A stretch of DNA of 47,156 nt. Source: JBBRVP01 sp038246785 (GTDB lineage: Bacteria; Actinomycetota; Actinomycetes; Jiangellales; Jiangellaceae). The position numbers and the translations under genes were made by a program. The notes under the pieces were generated by a model. The model saw only the letters and a list, made by a program, of their open reading frames with translations. It was not told the DNA's origin and did not search any database. The stretch spans positions 1 through 47,156 of the forward strand of contig JBBRVP010000024.1 of assembly GCA_038246785.1 (NCBI GenBank), read 5' to 3'. Positions 16,634 through 24,706 of the stretch are shown here, one piece after another (position 1 is the first letter of the stretch; every line of letters starts with the position of its first letter).

Positions 16634-17571
16634 GCCGGTGATTGTCCCGCACCGGCACCGGCCGCGGCGGCGTCGACCAGCCGCAGGACGCGATCGAGGC
16701 GATCGAGAGCGTCGTACGGCAGCCAGCGCACCCGCTCGTCGCGCCGGAACCAGGTGTCCTGCCGGCGTGCGAAACGCCGGGTGGCCCGCACGGTGTCGGC
16801 GCGCGCCTCGGCGGCGGTGCAGTCGCCGTCGAGGAGACGTAGCACCTGGGAGTACCCGAGTGCCCGCGACGCCGTCAACCCCTCCCGCAGTCCGGCCGCG
16901 GCCAATCGCCGGACCTCCTCAACGAGCCCGCCGGCCCACATGCGGTCGACCCGGTCCGCGATCCGCGCGTCGAGCACCTCGCGCGGCACGTCGAGGCCGA
17001 CCTGGACCGTGAGCGGCTCGGCGTAGTCGCGTCGCGGCAGCGTCGCGGTGAACGGCCGCCCGGTGAGCGTCACGACCTCCAGCGCGCGCACCACCCGCCG
17101 ACCGTTGCTCGCCGCGATGGCGGCCGCCGCCGCGGGGTCGACCGCCGCCAGCCTGCGGTGCAGCCGGGCAGGCCCCGCCTCGGCGAGCTCGGCCTCCAGC
17201 CGCGACCGCACGGCCGGATCGGTGCCGGGGAACTCGAAGCGGTCGAGCACCGCCCGCACGTAGAGCGCGCTGCCCCCGACGAGCACCGGGACCTTCTTCC
17301 GCGCCCGGATGTCGGCGATCGCGGCTCGTGCAGACTCCTGGAACCGCGCCACGCTGGCCGTCTCCTGCACGTCGAGTACGCCGAGCAGGTGGTGCCGGAC
17401 ACCCCGTCGCTGGTCGACCGACAGTTTGGCCGTCCCCACGTCCATGCCGCGGTAGAGCTGCATCGCATCGGCGTTGACGACCTCCCCGCGCAGGGCCAGC
17501 GCCAGCTCGACCGCGACGTCGGACTTGCCCGCAGCCGTCGGCCCGACGACCGCGACCACGGGAGGTGCCAC
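16630..17571 (-). CDS. miaA: tRNA dimethylallyltransferase
   Basis: Adds a dimethylallyl group to A37 of tRNAs reading codons that start with U; the product is then methylthiolated by MiaB, whose gene is nearby. The 313-residue protein has the P-loop GPTAAGKS (10-17), DAMQLYRGMDVGTAK (the tRNA/DMAPP site) and the C-terminal RRFARRQDTWFRRD RNA-binding segment. The GTG start at 17571 has no strong ribosome site. Its stop overlaps the dapF start. Confidence 0.97.
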   Translation of the reverse strand: MAPPVVAVVGPTAAGKSDVAVELALALRGEVVNADAMQLYRGMDVGTAKLSVDQRRGVRHHLLGVLDVQETASVARFQESARAAIADIRARKKVPVLVGGSALYVRAVLDRFEFPGTDPAVRSRLEAELAEAGPARLHRRLAAVDPAAAAAIAASNGRRVVRALEVVTLTGRPFTATLPRRDYAEPLTVQVGLDVPREVLDARIADRVDRMWAGGLVEEVRRLAAAGLREGLTASRALGYSQVLRLLDGDCTAAEARADTVRATRRFARRQDTWFRRDERVRWLPYDALDRLDRVLRLVDAAAAGAGAGQSPA

Positions 17572-17610
17572 GGTGCCGATCGTCCCAGCCGCCGCTCCTG
17601 CGCGGCCGGC

Positions 17611-17643
17611 CGGCCAGTCGGCGGCCAGGCGGCGGCCAGGCGG
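17611..17643. repeat. three tandem 11-bp repeats between ggt and miaA
   Basis: The unit CGGCCAGGCGG is repeated three times (first copy CGGCCAGTCGG) in the 89-base gap between the ggt stop and the miaA start. No promoter or hairpin could be separated from the repeat. Confidence 0.75.
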
Positions 17644-17660
17644 CCGAATGGTCGACCGGC

Positions 17661-19454
17661 TCAGCGGCGGCGCACCACGCCGGCGTCGCCACCGCCGCGC
17701 CGGACCGGCTCGGCCGCGGCGAGCAGCCGGCCGCCGGGCAGCACCTCGACCGCCTCCACCGCACCGATCTCCGGCATCTGCGTGAACGTGTGCCCGCGCG
17801 CGCGCAGGGCCGCGCCGTAGGTGGCGATGAAAGCCGGCTCGGCGGTCACGGAGGGGGTGTTGCGCTGGGAGGCGCGCGGCGCGGCGATGGCGAACGGCAG
17901 GCTCAGCCGCAGGTCGATGCGGTTGACCAGCACCTGCAGCACGGTGGTGATGATCGTCGACCCGCCCGGCGAGCCCAGCGCGAGCCGCAGGTGACCGTGG
18001 TCCAGCACCACCGTGGGGCTCATCGAGGAGCGGGGCCGCTTGCCCGGCGCGGGCAGGTTGGGGTCGGGCGCGTCACCCTGGGTGGGCGCGAAGTTGAAGT
18101 CCGTGAGCTCGTTGTTGAGCAGGAAGCCGCGGCCGGGCACGGTGATCCCGGAGCCACCGATCTGCTCTATCGTCAGCGTGTAGGAGACCGCGTCGCCCCG
18201 CCGGTCGACCACGGTGAGGTGGGTGGTCGACTGGCCCTTGGTGTCCGGCGCGCCGCCCGCCGCGGCCGCGCCGCATGCGGAGTAGTCGCCGTCGGGCACG
18301 CCGGGAGCCACCGGCTTGACGGCGGCGCGCGGGCCGATCTGGCACGCCCGCTCGTCGGCGAACCCTTGGGACAGCAGCTGGCGCAGCGGCACCGGCACGT
18401 AGTCGATGTCGCCGACGTAGCGGTTGCGGTCGGCGTAGGCGAGAGCGCTTGCCTCGAGGTAGCGGTGCAGGGACAGCGCGGGTCGGTAGGCCGGCAGCCG
18501 CTGGGTGTCGAGGATGTTGAGCGCCTCGCCGACCGTGCTGCCACCTGATGACGGCGGCCCCATGCCGTAGACGTCGAGGCCGCGGTAGCGGATGTGCGTC
18601 GGCGCTCGCAGCGGCGCGTCGTAGGTCGCCAGGTCGCGCAGGCGCATCAGCCCAGGCCGGACGTCCGCCGGGGTCCCGGGGGCGACCGGCGGGGTGCGCA
18701 CGGCGTGGACGATGTCGCGGGCCAGCTGACCGCGGTAGAGCTCGTGTACGCCGTCGCGGCCCAGCAGCCGGTAGGTGGCGGCGAGATCGGGGTTGCGGAA
18801 GGCGCTTCCGACCGCGGGCGGCGCCCCTCCCGGCAGGAACAACTCGCTGCTTGGCGTGAAGGTCGCGAACTTCGCGGCGTTGTCCACCACCTGCTGGTGG
18901 AACGTGTCGTCGACGACGAAGCCACGGCGGGCCAGCCGCTCGGCTGGGGCCAGCGCCTGCCGCAGGTCGTAGGTGCCCCAGCGGCGCAGCGCCTCGGCCC
19001 AGGTCTGCGGCGTCCCCGGGACGCCGACCGACAGGCCGCTCACCACGGCTTCGGCGAAGGGGATCGGCACGCCGTTCTCGGTGAACGCCGTTGGACCCAT
19101 ACGGCGGGGGGCGGTCTCCCGCCCGTCGATCGTGCGCACCCGGCCAGTCCGGTGGTCGTAGTAGACGAAGAAGCCGCCGCCACCGATGCCGGAGCTGAAC
19201 GGCTCCGTCACCCCCAGCGCGGCCGCGGTCGCGACGGCGGCGTCGACCGCGTTGCCCCCGGCCCGCAGCACCCGCAGGCCGACCTCGGTGGCGTATGGAT
19301 CGACGCTGGAGACCGCACCGCCGCGGCCCACGGCCACGGCCTGCTTGGGCGGCTCGGGGATGGCAGCCGGCGCGGACGCCTGCGCCAGCGGGACGCTGGC
19401 GAGCGCGGCGACGAGCGACGCGACGAGTCCGGTGACGGCGAGGCGGCGGGTCAT
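17661..19454 (-). CDS. ggt: gamma-glutamyltranspeptidase, secreted
   Basis: Cleaves or transfers gamma-glutamyl groups from glutathione-like compounds outside the membrane. The 597-residue precursor starts with a signal peptide (MTRRLAVTGLVASLVAALA..., predicted cleavage after about residue 28). The autocatalytic nucleophile is the Thr of STTHLTVVD (about Thr410), where the chain is expected to split into large and small subunits. GSGITVPGRGFLLNNELTDF and SPGGSTIITT are family signatures in the small subunit. The ATG at 19454 follows GGAGG by five bases. A glutamate importer (gluABCD) lies nearby, so released glutamate could be taken up; this is inference. Confidence 0.95.
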   Translation of the reverse strand: MTRRLAVTGLVASLVAALASVPLAQASAPAAIPEPPKQAVAVGRGGAVSSVDPYATEVGLRVLRAGGNAVDAAVATAAALGVTEPFSSGIGGGGFFVYYDHRTGRVRTIDGRETAPRRMGPTAFTENGVPIPFAEAVVSGLSVGVPGTPQTWAEALRRWGTYDLRQALAPAERLARRGFVVDDTFHQQVVDNAAKFATFTPSSELFLPGGAPPAVGSAFRNPDLAATYRLLGRDGVHELYRGQLARDIVHAVRTPPVAPGTPADVRPGLMRLRDLATYDAPLRAPTHIRYRGLDVYGMGPPSSGGSTVGEALNILDTQRLPAYRPALSLHRYLEASALAYADRNRYVGDIDYVPVPLRQLLSQGFADERACQIGPRAAVKPVAPGVPDGDYSACGAAAAGGAPDTKGQSTTHLTVVDRRGDAVSYTLTIEQIGGSGITVPGRGFLLNNELTDFNFAPTQGDAPDPNLPAPGKRPRSSMSPTVVLDHGHLRLALGSPGGSTIITTVLQVLVNRIDLRLSLPFAIAAPRASQRNTPSVTAEPAFIATYGAALRARGHTFTQMPEIGAVEAVEVLPGGRLLAAAEPVRRGGGDAGVVRRR

Positions 19455-19543
19455 GTGGGCCTCCGGTGGGGAGAGCTGCACCGAGGCCGCCACGCTAGCC
19501 CCGCACGACCGGCGCTGGAAAGTGCCGAACCGGGGCACAGTCC

Positions 19544-19615
19544 CCGCACCGGGGCCCGCACCGGGGCCCGCACCGGGGCCCGCACCGGGGCCCGCACCGC
19601 GGCCCGCACCGGGCA
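19544..19615. repeat. six tandem 12-bp repeats between miaB and ggt
   Basis: The unit CCGCACCGGGGC is repeated about six times (19544-19615; the fifth and sixth copies differ by one or two bases). The array starts directly after the miaB stop codon and ends 90 bases before the ggt start on the transcribed minus strand. It is not part of a recognised gene. Confidence 0.9.
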
Positions 19616-19616
19616 G

Positions 19617-21113
19617 TCAGCCTCGAACCGGGTCGCCGGCGGCTCCGGCCGCCGCCGGGCCACGCCCGGGCAGGCCCAGCGCGATCGGGCGGACCGGCCG
19701 TGGCCTTGTGGCGTGTCCGCCGGCGTTGTCCCAGGCATCGCCGGCACGGGTGCGGCGCAGCACGTAGCCCGGCCCGTCGGCCACCAGGTGGTGCGGTGCC
19801 CCGTAGGAGACCGTCACCTCCACCACGTCGCCGGGACGCGGCTGCTCGGCGCCGGCGGGCAGCGCGAAGTGCACCAGGCGGTTGTCGCGGGCCCGTCCGG
19901 ACAGCCGTGCCGTCGCGTCGTCCTTGCGCCCCTCGCCCTCGGCGACGAGCACCTCCACCCGCCGCCCCTCCAGGCGCCGGTTCTCCGCCCAGCTGATCTC
20001 GTCCTGCAGCGCGACCAGCCGCGAGTACCGCTCCTGCACGACTGCCCGGGGCAGCTGGTCGGGCAGGTCGGCCGCCGGCGTGCCGGGGCGGCGGGAGTAC
20101 TGGAACGTGAACGCGGAGGCAAAGCGAGCCGCCCTCACCACGTCCAGCGTTTCCACGAAGTCGGCCTCGGTCTCTCCCGGGAAGCCCACGATGACGTCCG
20201 TGGTGATGGCGGCGTCGGGGATCTGCGCACGCACCCGCTGGAGGATGCCCAGGAAACGCTCGGCGCGGTATGAGCGCCGCATCGCCTTGAGCACCCGGTC
20301 CGAGCCGGACTGCAGCGGCATGTGCAGGCTCGGCATGACGGTGGGGGTCTCCGCCATCGCGGCGACCACGTCGTCGGTGAACGCGGCCGGGTGCGGGCTG
20401 GTGAAGCGGACCCGTTCCAGCCCCTCCACATCGCCGCAGGCACGAAGCAGCTTGCCGAAGGCCATTCGGTCGCCGAGCTCCACGCCGTAGCTGTTGACGT
20501 TCTGCCCGAGCAGGGTGATCTCGACGACGCCGTCGGCGACCAGCGCCTCCACCTCGGCGAGGACCTCGCCCGGGCGCCGGTCCCGCTCCCGGCCGCGCAG
20601 GCTGGGCACGATACAGAACGTGCACGTGTTGTTGCACCCGACGCTGATGGAGACCCAGGCCGAGTACGCCGACGCTCGCCGCACCGGCAGCGTCGACGGG
20701 AACACCTCGAGCGACTCGAGGATCTCCAGCTGGGCCTCGGCATTGTGGCGGGCCCGCTCCAGCAGCACCGGCAGTGAGCCGAGGTTGTGGGTGCCGACGA
20801 CGACGTCGACCCACGGGGCACGCCGCAGGATCGCGCCACGGTCCTTCTGCGCGAGACAGCCGGATACGGCGATCTGCATCCCGGGACGCGCCCGCTTGGC
20901 GGACCGCAGATGGCCGAGGTTGCCGTAGAGCTTGTTGTCCGCGTTCTCCCGCACCGCGCAGGTGTTGAGCACAACCACGTCGGCCACGCCGCCGGCCTCC
21001 ACGCGCTCGTAGCCCGCCTGCTCGAGGACTCCCGCAAGGCGTTCGGAGTCGTGGACGTTCATCTGGCACCCGTATGTGCGCACCTCATAGGTGCGTGGTG
21101 CCTTCCAGGTCAC
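19617..21113 (-). CDS. miaB: tRNA-2-methylthio-N6-dimethylallyladenosine synthase
   Basis: Radical-SAM methylthiotransferase that completes ms2i6A37 on tRNAs prepared by MiaA. The 498-residue protein has three domains: the UPF0004 domain with cluster cysteines Cys16, Cys52 and Cys86; the radical-SAM domain with CNNTCTFC (Cys160, Cys164, Cys167); and a C-terminal TRAM domain (about 370-445). The last about 45 residues are a Pro/Arg/Gly-rich tail. The start is GTG at 21113, with only a weak ribosome site. It is divergent from gluA and followed by the 12-bp repeat array. Confidence 0.96.
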   Translation of the reverse strand: MTWKAPRTYEVRTYGCQMNVHDSERLAGVLEQAGYERVEAGGVADVVVLNTCAVRENADNKLYGNLGHLRSAKRARPGMQIAVSGCLAQKDRGAILRRAPWVDVVVGTHNLGSLPVLLERARHNAEAQLEILESLEVFPSTLPVRRASAYSAWVSISVGCNNTCTFCIVPSLRGRERDRRPGEVLAEVEALVADGVVEITLLGQNVNSYGVELGDRMAFGKLLRACGDVEGLERVRFTSPHPAAFTDDVVAAMAETPTVMPSLHMPLQSGSDRVLKAMRRSYRAERFLGILQRVRAQIPDAAITTDVIVGFPGETEADFVETLDVVRAARFASAFTFQYSRRPGTPAADLPDQLPRAVVQERYSRLVALQDEISWAENRRLEGRRVEVLVAEGEGRKDDATARLSGRARDNRLVHFALPAGAEQPRPGDVVEVTVSYGAPHHLVADGPGYVLRRTRAGDAWDNAGGHATRPRPVRPIALGLPGRGPAAAGAAGDPVRG

Positions 21114-21226
21114 TGGTGGATCCTACGCATGGCGATCCGGTGCTCACGATCCCGCGACGCAACCGATCGCGCCGGAATGCCTTGCTCGTCCGAGTTGGGC
21201 ACGGTGACCAGCGGGCCAGACCACGT

Positions 21227-21232
21227 TAGGTT
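21227..21232 (+). promoter_or_regulatory. -10 element, possible leaderless gluA promoter
   Basis: TAGGTT (TANNNT class) ends eight bases before the gluA ATG, and no Shine-Dalgarno sequence lies between. Transcription starting 7-9 bases downstream would begin at or next to the ATG, as in leaderless actinobacterial mRNAs. No convincing -35 was seen. Confidence 0.4.
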
Positions 21233-21240
21233 GTTTCGCT

Positions 21241-22011
21241 ATGGCCGACGCTGACGTCGCTGCAGCACGCACCGCCGCACCGGTGGTGGTGATGGAGGAC
21301 GTCAACAAGCACTTCGGTGACCTGCATGTTCTCAAGGACATCGACCTGAGGGTCGAGCGCGGCGAGGTCATGGTGGTCATCGGTCCGTCGGGTTCGGGCA
21401 AGTCGACGCTGTGCCGCACCATCAACCGGCTGGAGGCGGTCGACTCGGGGCGCATCCTCATCGACGGCGAGGAGCTGCCCGCCGAGGGCAAAGGTCTGGC
21501 CCGCCTGCGGGCGGAGGTGGGCATGGTCTTCCAGTCGTTCAATTTGTTCGCCCACAAGACGATCTTGGACAACGTCACCCTCGGTCCCACCCGGGTCAAG
21601 GGCGTCGGCAAGGCCGAGGCGGCTCGCAAGGGCACCGAGCTGCTCGAACGGGTGGGGGTCGCCGACCAGGCGCAGAAGTATCCCGCCCAGTTGTCCGGCG
21701 GGCAGCAGCAGCGGGTGGCCATCGCGCGGGCCTTGGCCATGGACCCCAAAGTCATCCTCTTCGACGAGCCCACCTCCGCCCTCGACCCCGAGATGATCAA
21801 CGAGGTGCTCGACGTCATGGTCGGGCTGGCTGCGGACGGCATGACCATGGTCGTCGTCACGCACGAGATGGGCTTCGCCCGGCGGGCGGCCAAGAGCCTC
21901 GTCTTCATGTCCGACGGGGAGATCGTCGAGCGGGGCAGCCCGGAGGAGTTCTTCACCAACCCGACCAGCAACCGCGCCAAGGACTTCCTGTCCAAGATCC
22001 TCTCGCATTGA
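21241..22011 (+). CDS. gluA: glutamate-type ABC importer, ATP-binding protein
   Basis: Powers uptake of glutamate or a related polar amino acid with GluBCD. The 256-residue ATPase has Walker A GPSGSGKST (48-56), the signature LSGGQQQR, Walker B VILFDEP and the switch-region THEMGFARR typical of polar amino-acid importers. Start at ATG 21241; there is no ribosome site upstream, see the -10 candidate. It is the first gene of a four-gene operon (gluABCD), whose order and linkage to miaB/recA match Corynebacterium. Confidence 0.95.
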   Translation: MADADVAAARTAAPVVVMEDVNKHFGDLHVLKDIDLRVERGEVMVVIGPSGSGKSTLCRTINRLEAVDSGRILIDGEELPAEGKGLARLRAEVGMVFQSFNLFAHKTILDNVTLGPTRVKGVGKAEAARKGTELLERVGVADQAQKYPAQLSGGQQQRVAIARALAMDPKVILFDEPTSALDPEMINEVLDVMVGLAADGMTMVVVTHEMGFARRAAKSLVFMSDGEIVERGSPEEFFTNPTSNRAKDFLSKILSH

Positions 22012-22047
22012 GATCACCGCGAGCCGATATCGATCGAAGGAGCACCG

Positions 22048-22935
22048 ATGAGATCCCGCCGTACGACGACCCTCGTGCTGGGGGCGGCCCTCGCGCTCGC
22101 CCTCGCCGGCTGCGGCAGCAGCAACGACACCCCCGAGGTCAAGGTCAGCTCGGGGGCCTCGTTCCCCGCCGGCAGCACGATGGCCAAGCTCAAGGACGCC
22201 GACAAGGTCACGATCGGGGTGAAGTTCGACCAGCCGGGCATCGGGTTCAAGAAGCCCGGCACGGACGAGCCGCAGGGCTTCGACATCGAGATCGCTAAGA
22301 TCATCGCCGCTGACCTCGGCATCGACGCTTCCAAGATCGAGTGGAAGGAGACAGTGTCGAAGAACCGCGAGCCCTTCCTGCAGAACGGCACCGTCGACAT
22401 GGTCCTCGCCTCCTATTCGATCACCGACGAGCGGCGCCAGGTCGTCGGTCAGGCCGGGCCGTACTACGTGACCGGCCAGCAGCTGCTCGTCGCCAAGGAC
22501 GACGACTCCATCAAGGGGCCGGAGGACCTCAAGGGCAAGAAGGTGTGCTCGGTCACCGGCTCGACGTCGATCAAGACGGTGGAGGAGAAGTACGGGGCCC
22601 AGCCGGCACCCTTCTCGACCTACAGCGAGTGCGTGCAGCAGCTGCTCGGCGGATCCGTCGATGCGGTCACCACCGATGGCGCGATCCTGCTGGGCTACGC
22701 CGCCGAGAACCCCGACAAGCTCAAGGTGGTCGGGGACCCGTTCAGCGACGAGCGCTACGGGATCGGGTTCAAGAAGGGCGACGCCCAGATGTGCACGTTC
22801 CTCACCGACAGCATCAAGAAGATGGAGGACGACGGCACCTGGCAGAAGGCCTTCGAGGCCACCTTGGGCAAGGCCGACGTCGAGACGCCGGACCCGCCGA
22901 CGCCGGACGCGGACTGCGCCGCCAGCAGCAGCTGA
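22048..22935 (+). CDS. gluB: glutamate-binding lipoprotein
   Basis: Extracytoplasmic substrate-binding component of the importer. The 295-residue protein carries a lipoprotein signal with lipobox LAGC (Cys22) and a family 3 solute-binding domain (KVTIGVKFDQPGIGFK, ...QGFDIEIAK, TVDMVLASYSITDER). The ATG at 22048 has AAGGAG five bases upstream. The C-terminus is an Asp/Pro-rich tail (DPPTPDADC). Glutamate specificity is inferred from operon order. Confidence 0.94.
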   Translation: MRSRRTTTLVLGAALALALAGCGSSNDTPEVKVSSGASFPAGSTMAKLKDADKVTIGVKFDQPGIGFKKPGTDEPQGFDIEIAKIIAADLGIDASKIEWKETVSKNREPFLQNGTVDMVLASYSITDERRQVVGQAGPYYVTGQQLLVAKDDDSIKGPEDLKGKKVCSVTGSTSIKTVEEKYGAQPAPFSTYSECVQQLLGGSVDAVTTDGAILLGYAAENPDKLKVVGDPFSDERYGIGFKKGDAQMCTFLTDSIKKMEDDGTWQKAFEATLGKADVETPDPPTPDADCAASSS

Positions 22936-22960
22936 CCCGACGCCTGGCTGAGCCGAACGG

Positions 22961-22991
22961 CCGGGGCCCCCGCTGGTGACGGCGGCCCCGG
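22961..22991 (+). terminator. hairpin between gluB and gluC (attenuation candidate)
   Basis: Arms CCGGGGCC (22961-22968) and GGCCCCGG (22984-22991) pair over 8 bp. Such a structure downstream of a binding-protein gene commonly raises binding protein over permease by partial termination or mRNA protection. No U-run follows. Confidence 0.5.
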
Positions 22992-23027
22992 ACGTCAGGC
23001 CCGCATCGGAGGGAGGGACCGCCCGCC

Positions 23028-23675
23028 TTGAACGTGCTCGTCGACAACCTGCCGCGCATCATCGACGGCTTCGTGCTGACGTTGCAGCTGCTCCTCGCTT
23101 CGGCCGTCGTCGCTACGGTGCTGGGCACGGTGCTGGCCTCGATGCGGGTCTCGCCGGTGCCGGCCCTGCGGTGGTTCGGTACCGCGTACGTCAACGTCTT
23201 CCGCAACACGCCACTGGTCGTGCTCTTCATCCTGTTCAGCGCCGGGCTGCCCGAGACGGGCGTGCGGGTCTCGTTCTTCTGGCGGGCAGTGGTCGCGCTG
23301 TCGGTCTACACCGCAGCCTTCGTCTGCGAGGCGCTGCGCTCGGGCATCAACGCGGTGGGCCCCGGCCAAGCCGAGGCGGCGCGCGCCGTCGGCATGACGT
23401 TCGGGCAGACGATGACCCAGGTCGTGCTGCCACAGGCGACCCGTTCGGTGCTCCCGCCGCTCGGGAGCATCCTCATCGCGCTGACCAAGAACACCGCCAT
23501 CGCCGAGGCGTTCGGGGTCACCGAGGCGACCTACCAGCTGGACAGCCTCGTGCGCGACAACCCCGGCTCGCTCTACGCACTGTTCTTCGGCATCTCGGCC
23601 GGCTACATCATCATCGTCCTCGCGATATCCGGGGTGTTCCAGGTGCTCGAGCGCCGGCTGGAGGTGCTTCGATGA
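23028..23675 (+). CDS. gluC: glutamate-type ABC importer permease GluC
   Basis: A 215-residue inner-membrane permease of the His/Glu/Gln class with about five membrane segments. The coupling (EAA) loop EALRSGINAVGPGQAEAARAVGM-F is present at about residue 105-125. The TTG start at 23028 is chosen because MNVLVDNLP is the usual N-terminus and GGAGGGAGG lies upstream; GTG 23034 is the alternative. Its stop overlaps the gluD start (ATGA). Confidence 0.94.
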   Translation: MNVLVDNLPRIIDGFVLTLQLLLASAVVATVLGTVLASMRVSPVPALRWFGTAYVNVFRNTPLVVLFILFSAGLPETGVRVSFFWRAVVALSVYTAAFVCEALRSGINAVGPGQAEAARAVGMTFGQTMTQVVLPQATRSVLPPLGSILIALTKNTAIAEAFGVTEATYQLDSLVRDNPGSLYALFFGISAGYIIIVLAISGVFQVLERRLEVLR

Positions 23676-24508
23676 GCATCGCTGTCCTGTTCGACGAGCC
23701 GGGCCCGGTCGCCCGTCGGCGCCAGCGCATCGGCGGGATCATCGGCAGCATCGTCGTGCTCGCCATCCTCGGCTTCATCGCCTGGCGGCTGTGGAGCAAG
23801 GGACAGATCACCGGCGACAAGTGGCAGCCGTTCAGCGATCCGGACATCGTTCGCGGGCTGTGGCTCGGCCTGCTGGCCACCCTGCGGGCAGCGCTGTTCT
23901 CCGTCGTGCTGGCGGTGGCGCTCGGGGCTGTGCTCGCGTCCGGGCGGTTGTCCGAGCACGGGATCGTTCGGTGGCCGGCGGTCGTCGTCATCGAGTTCTT
24001 CCGCGCGATCCCGCTGCTGCTGCTGATCCTGTTCATCTTCCTGGGCTTCGGCTCGACCATCGGCACGTTCTGGTCGCTGGTCTCTGCGCTCGTGCTCTAC
24101 AACGGCTCCGTGCTGGCCGAGATCTTCCGGGCGGGCATCCACGCCGTACCCAAGGGCCAATCGGAGGCGGCGTACGCACTGGGCATGCGCAAGTCCCAGG
24201 TCATGACCATTGTGTTGATCCCGCAGGCCGTTCGCACGATGCTGCCCGCCATCGTCAGCCAGTGCGTCGTGGCCCTCAAGGACACCAGCTTGGGCTTCGT
24301 CATCGGCTACGAGGAGCTCGTGCGCACCGGACGCCTGGTCTACGACGGCTACTTCAACATCATCGCCGTCGGGCTCGTACTGATGGCGATCTACGTGACG
24401 ATCAACTACTCGCTGTCCCGGCTGGCGGTCTGGCTCGAGGGCCGGCAGCGGCGCTCCGGCGGCACGGTCCTGGAGCCTGACTTCGGGACCGAGTCGGCTA
24501 CTCTGTGA
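23672..24508 (+). CDS. gluD: glutamate-type ABC importer permease GluD
   Basis: The second permease, 278 residues, with a longer N-terminal region and first membrane segment (IIGSIVVLAILGFIAWRLW) than GluC. The EAA loop is EIFRAGIHAVPKGQSEAAYALGM. Start ATG 23672 overlaps the gluC stop by four bases and has GGAGG about eight bases upstream. The operon ends here; a strong hairpin lies about 160 bases on. Confidence 0.94.
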   Translation: MSIAVLFDEPGPVARRRQRIGGIIGSIVVLAILGFIAWRLWSKGQITGDKWQPFSDPDIVRGLWLGLLATLRAALFSVVLAVALGAVLASGRLSEHGIVRWPAVVVIEFFRAIPLLLLILFIFLGFGSTIGTFWSLVSALVLYNGSVLAEIFRAGIHAVPKGQSEAAYALGMRKSQVMTIVLIPQAVRTMLPAIVSQCVVALKDTSLGFVIGYEELVRTGRLVYDGYFNIIAVGLVLMAIYVTINYSLSRLAVWLEGRQRRSGGTVLEPDFGTESATL

Positions 24509-24669
24509 GGCCGCCTGAGCGCTCGCTGCGACAGGTCGGCCGGGCGCTTCCACGGGTTCCCACCGCGGCGTACCGTCTGTACGAGCGCCGGGTCGCGGGA
24601 GCGCAGTTGCGCGGGGGATGTCCGCGTCGCGCCTCATCTCCCCCCGCCAGCCGGCCCGCGCCCCCCTGC

Positions 24670-24706
24670 CCTCCGCCCCCGGTCTACCCCCCGCCGGGGG
24701 CGGAGG
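24670..24706. terminator. bidirectional hairpin terminator between gluD and rny
   Basis: A perfect 13-bp inverted repeat, arms CCTCCGCCCCCGG (24670-24682) and CCGGGGGCGGAGG (24694-24706), with an 11-base C-rich loop. It abuts the stop codon of the minus-strand rny gene and serves both convergent genes. The 161 bases between gluD and this hairpin hold nothing else recognisable. Confidence 0.8.
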
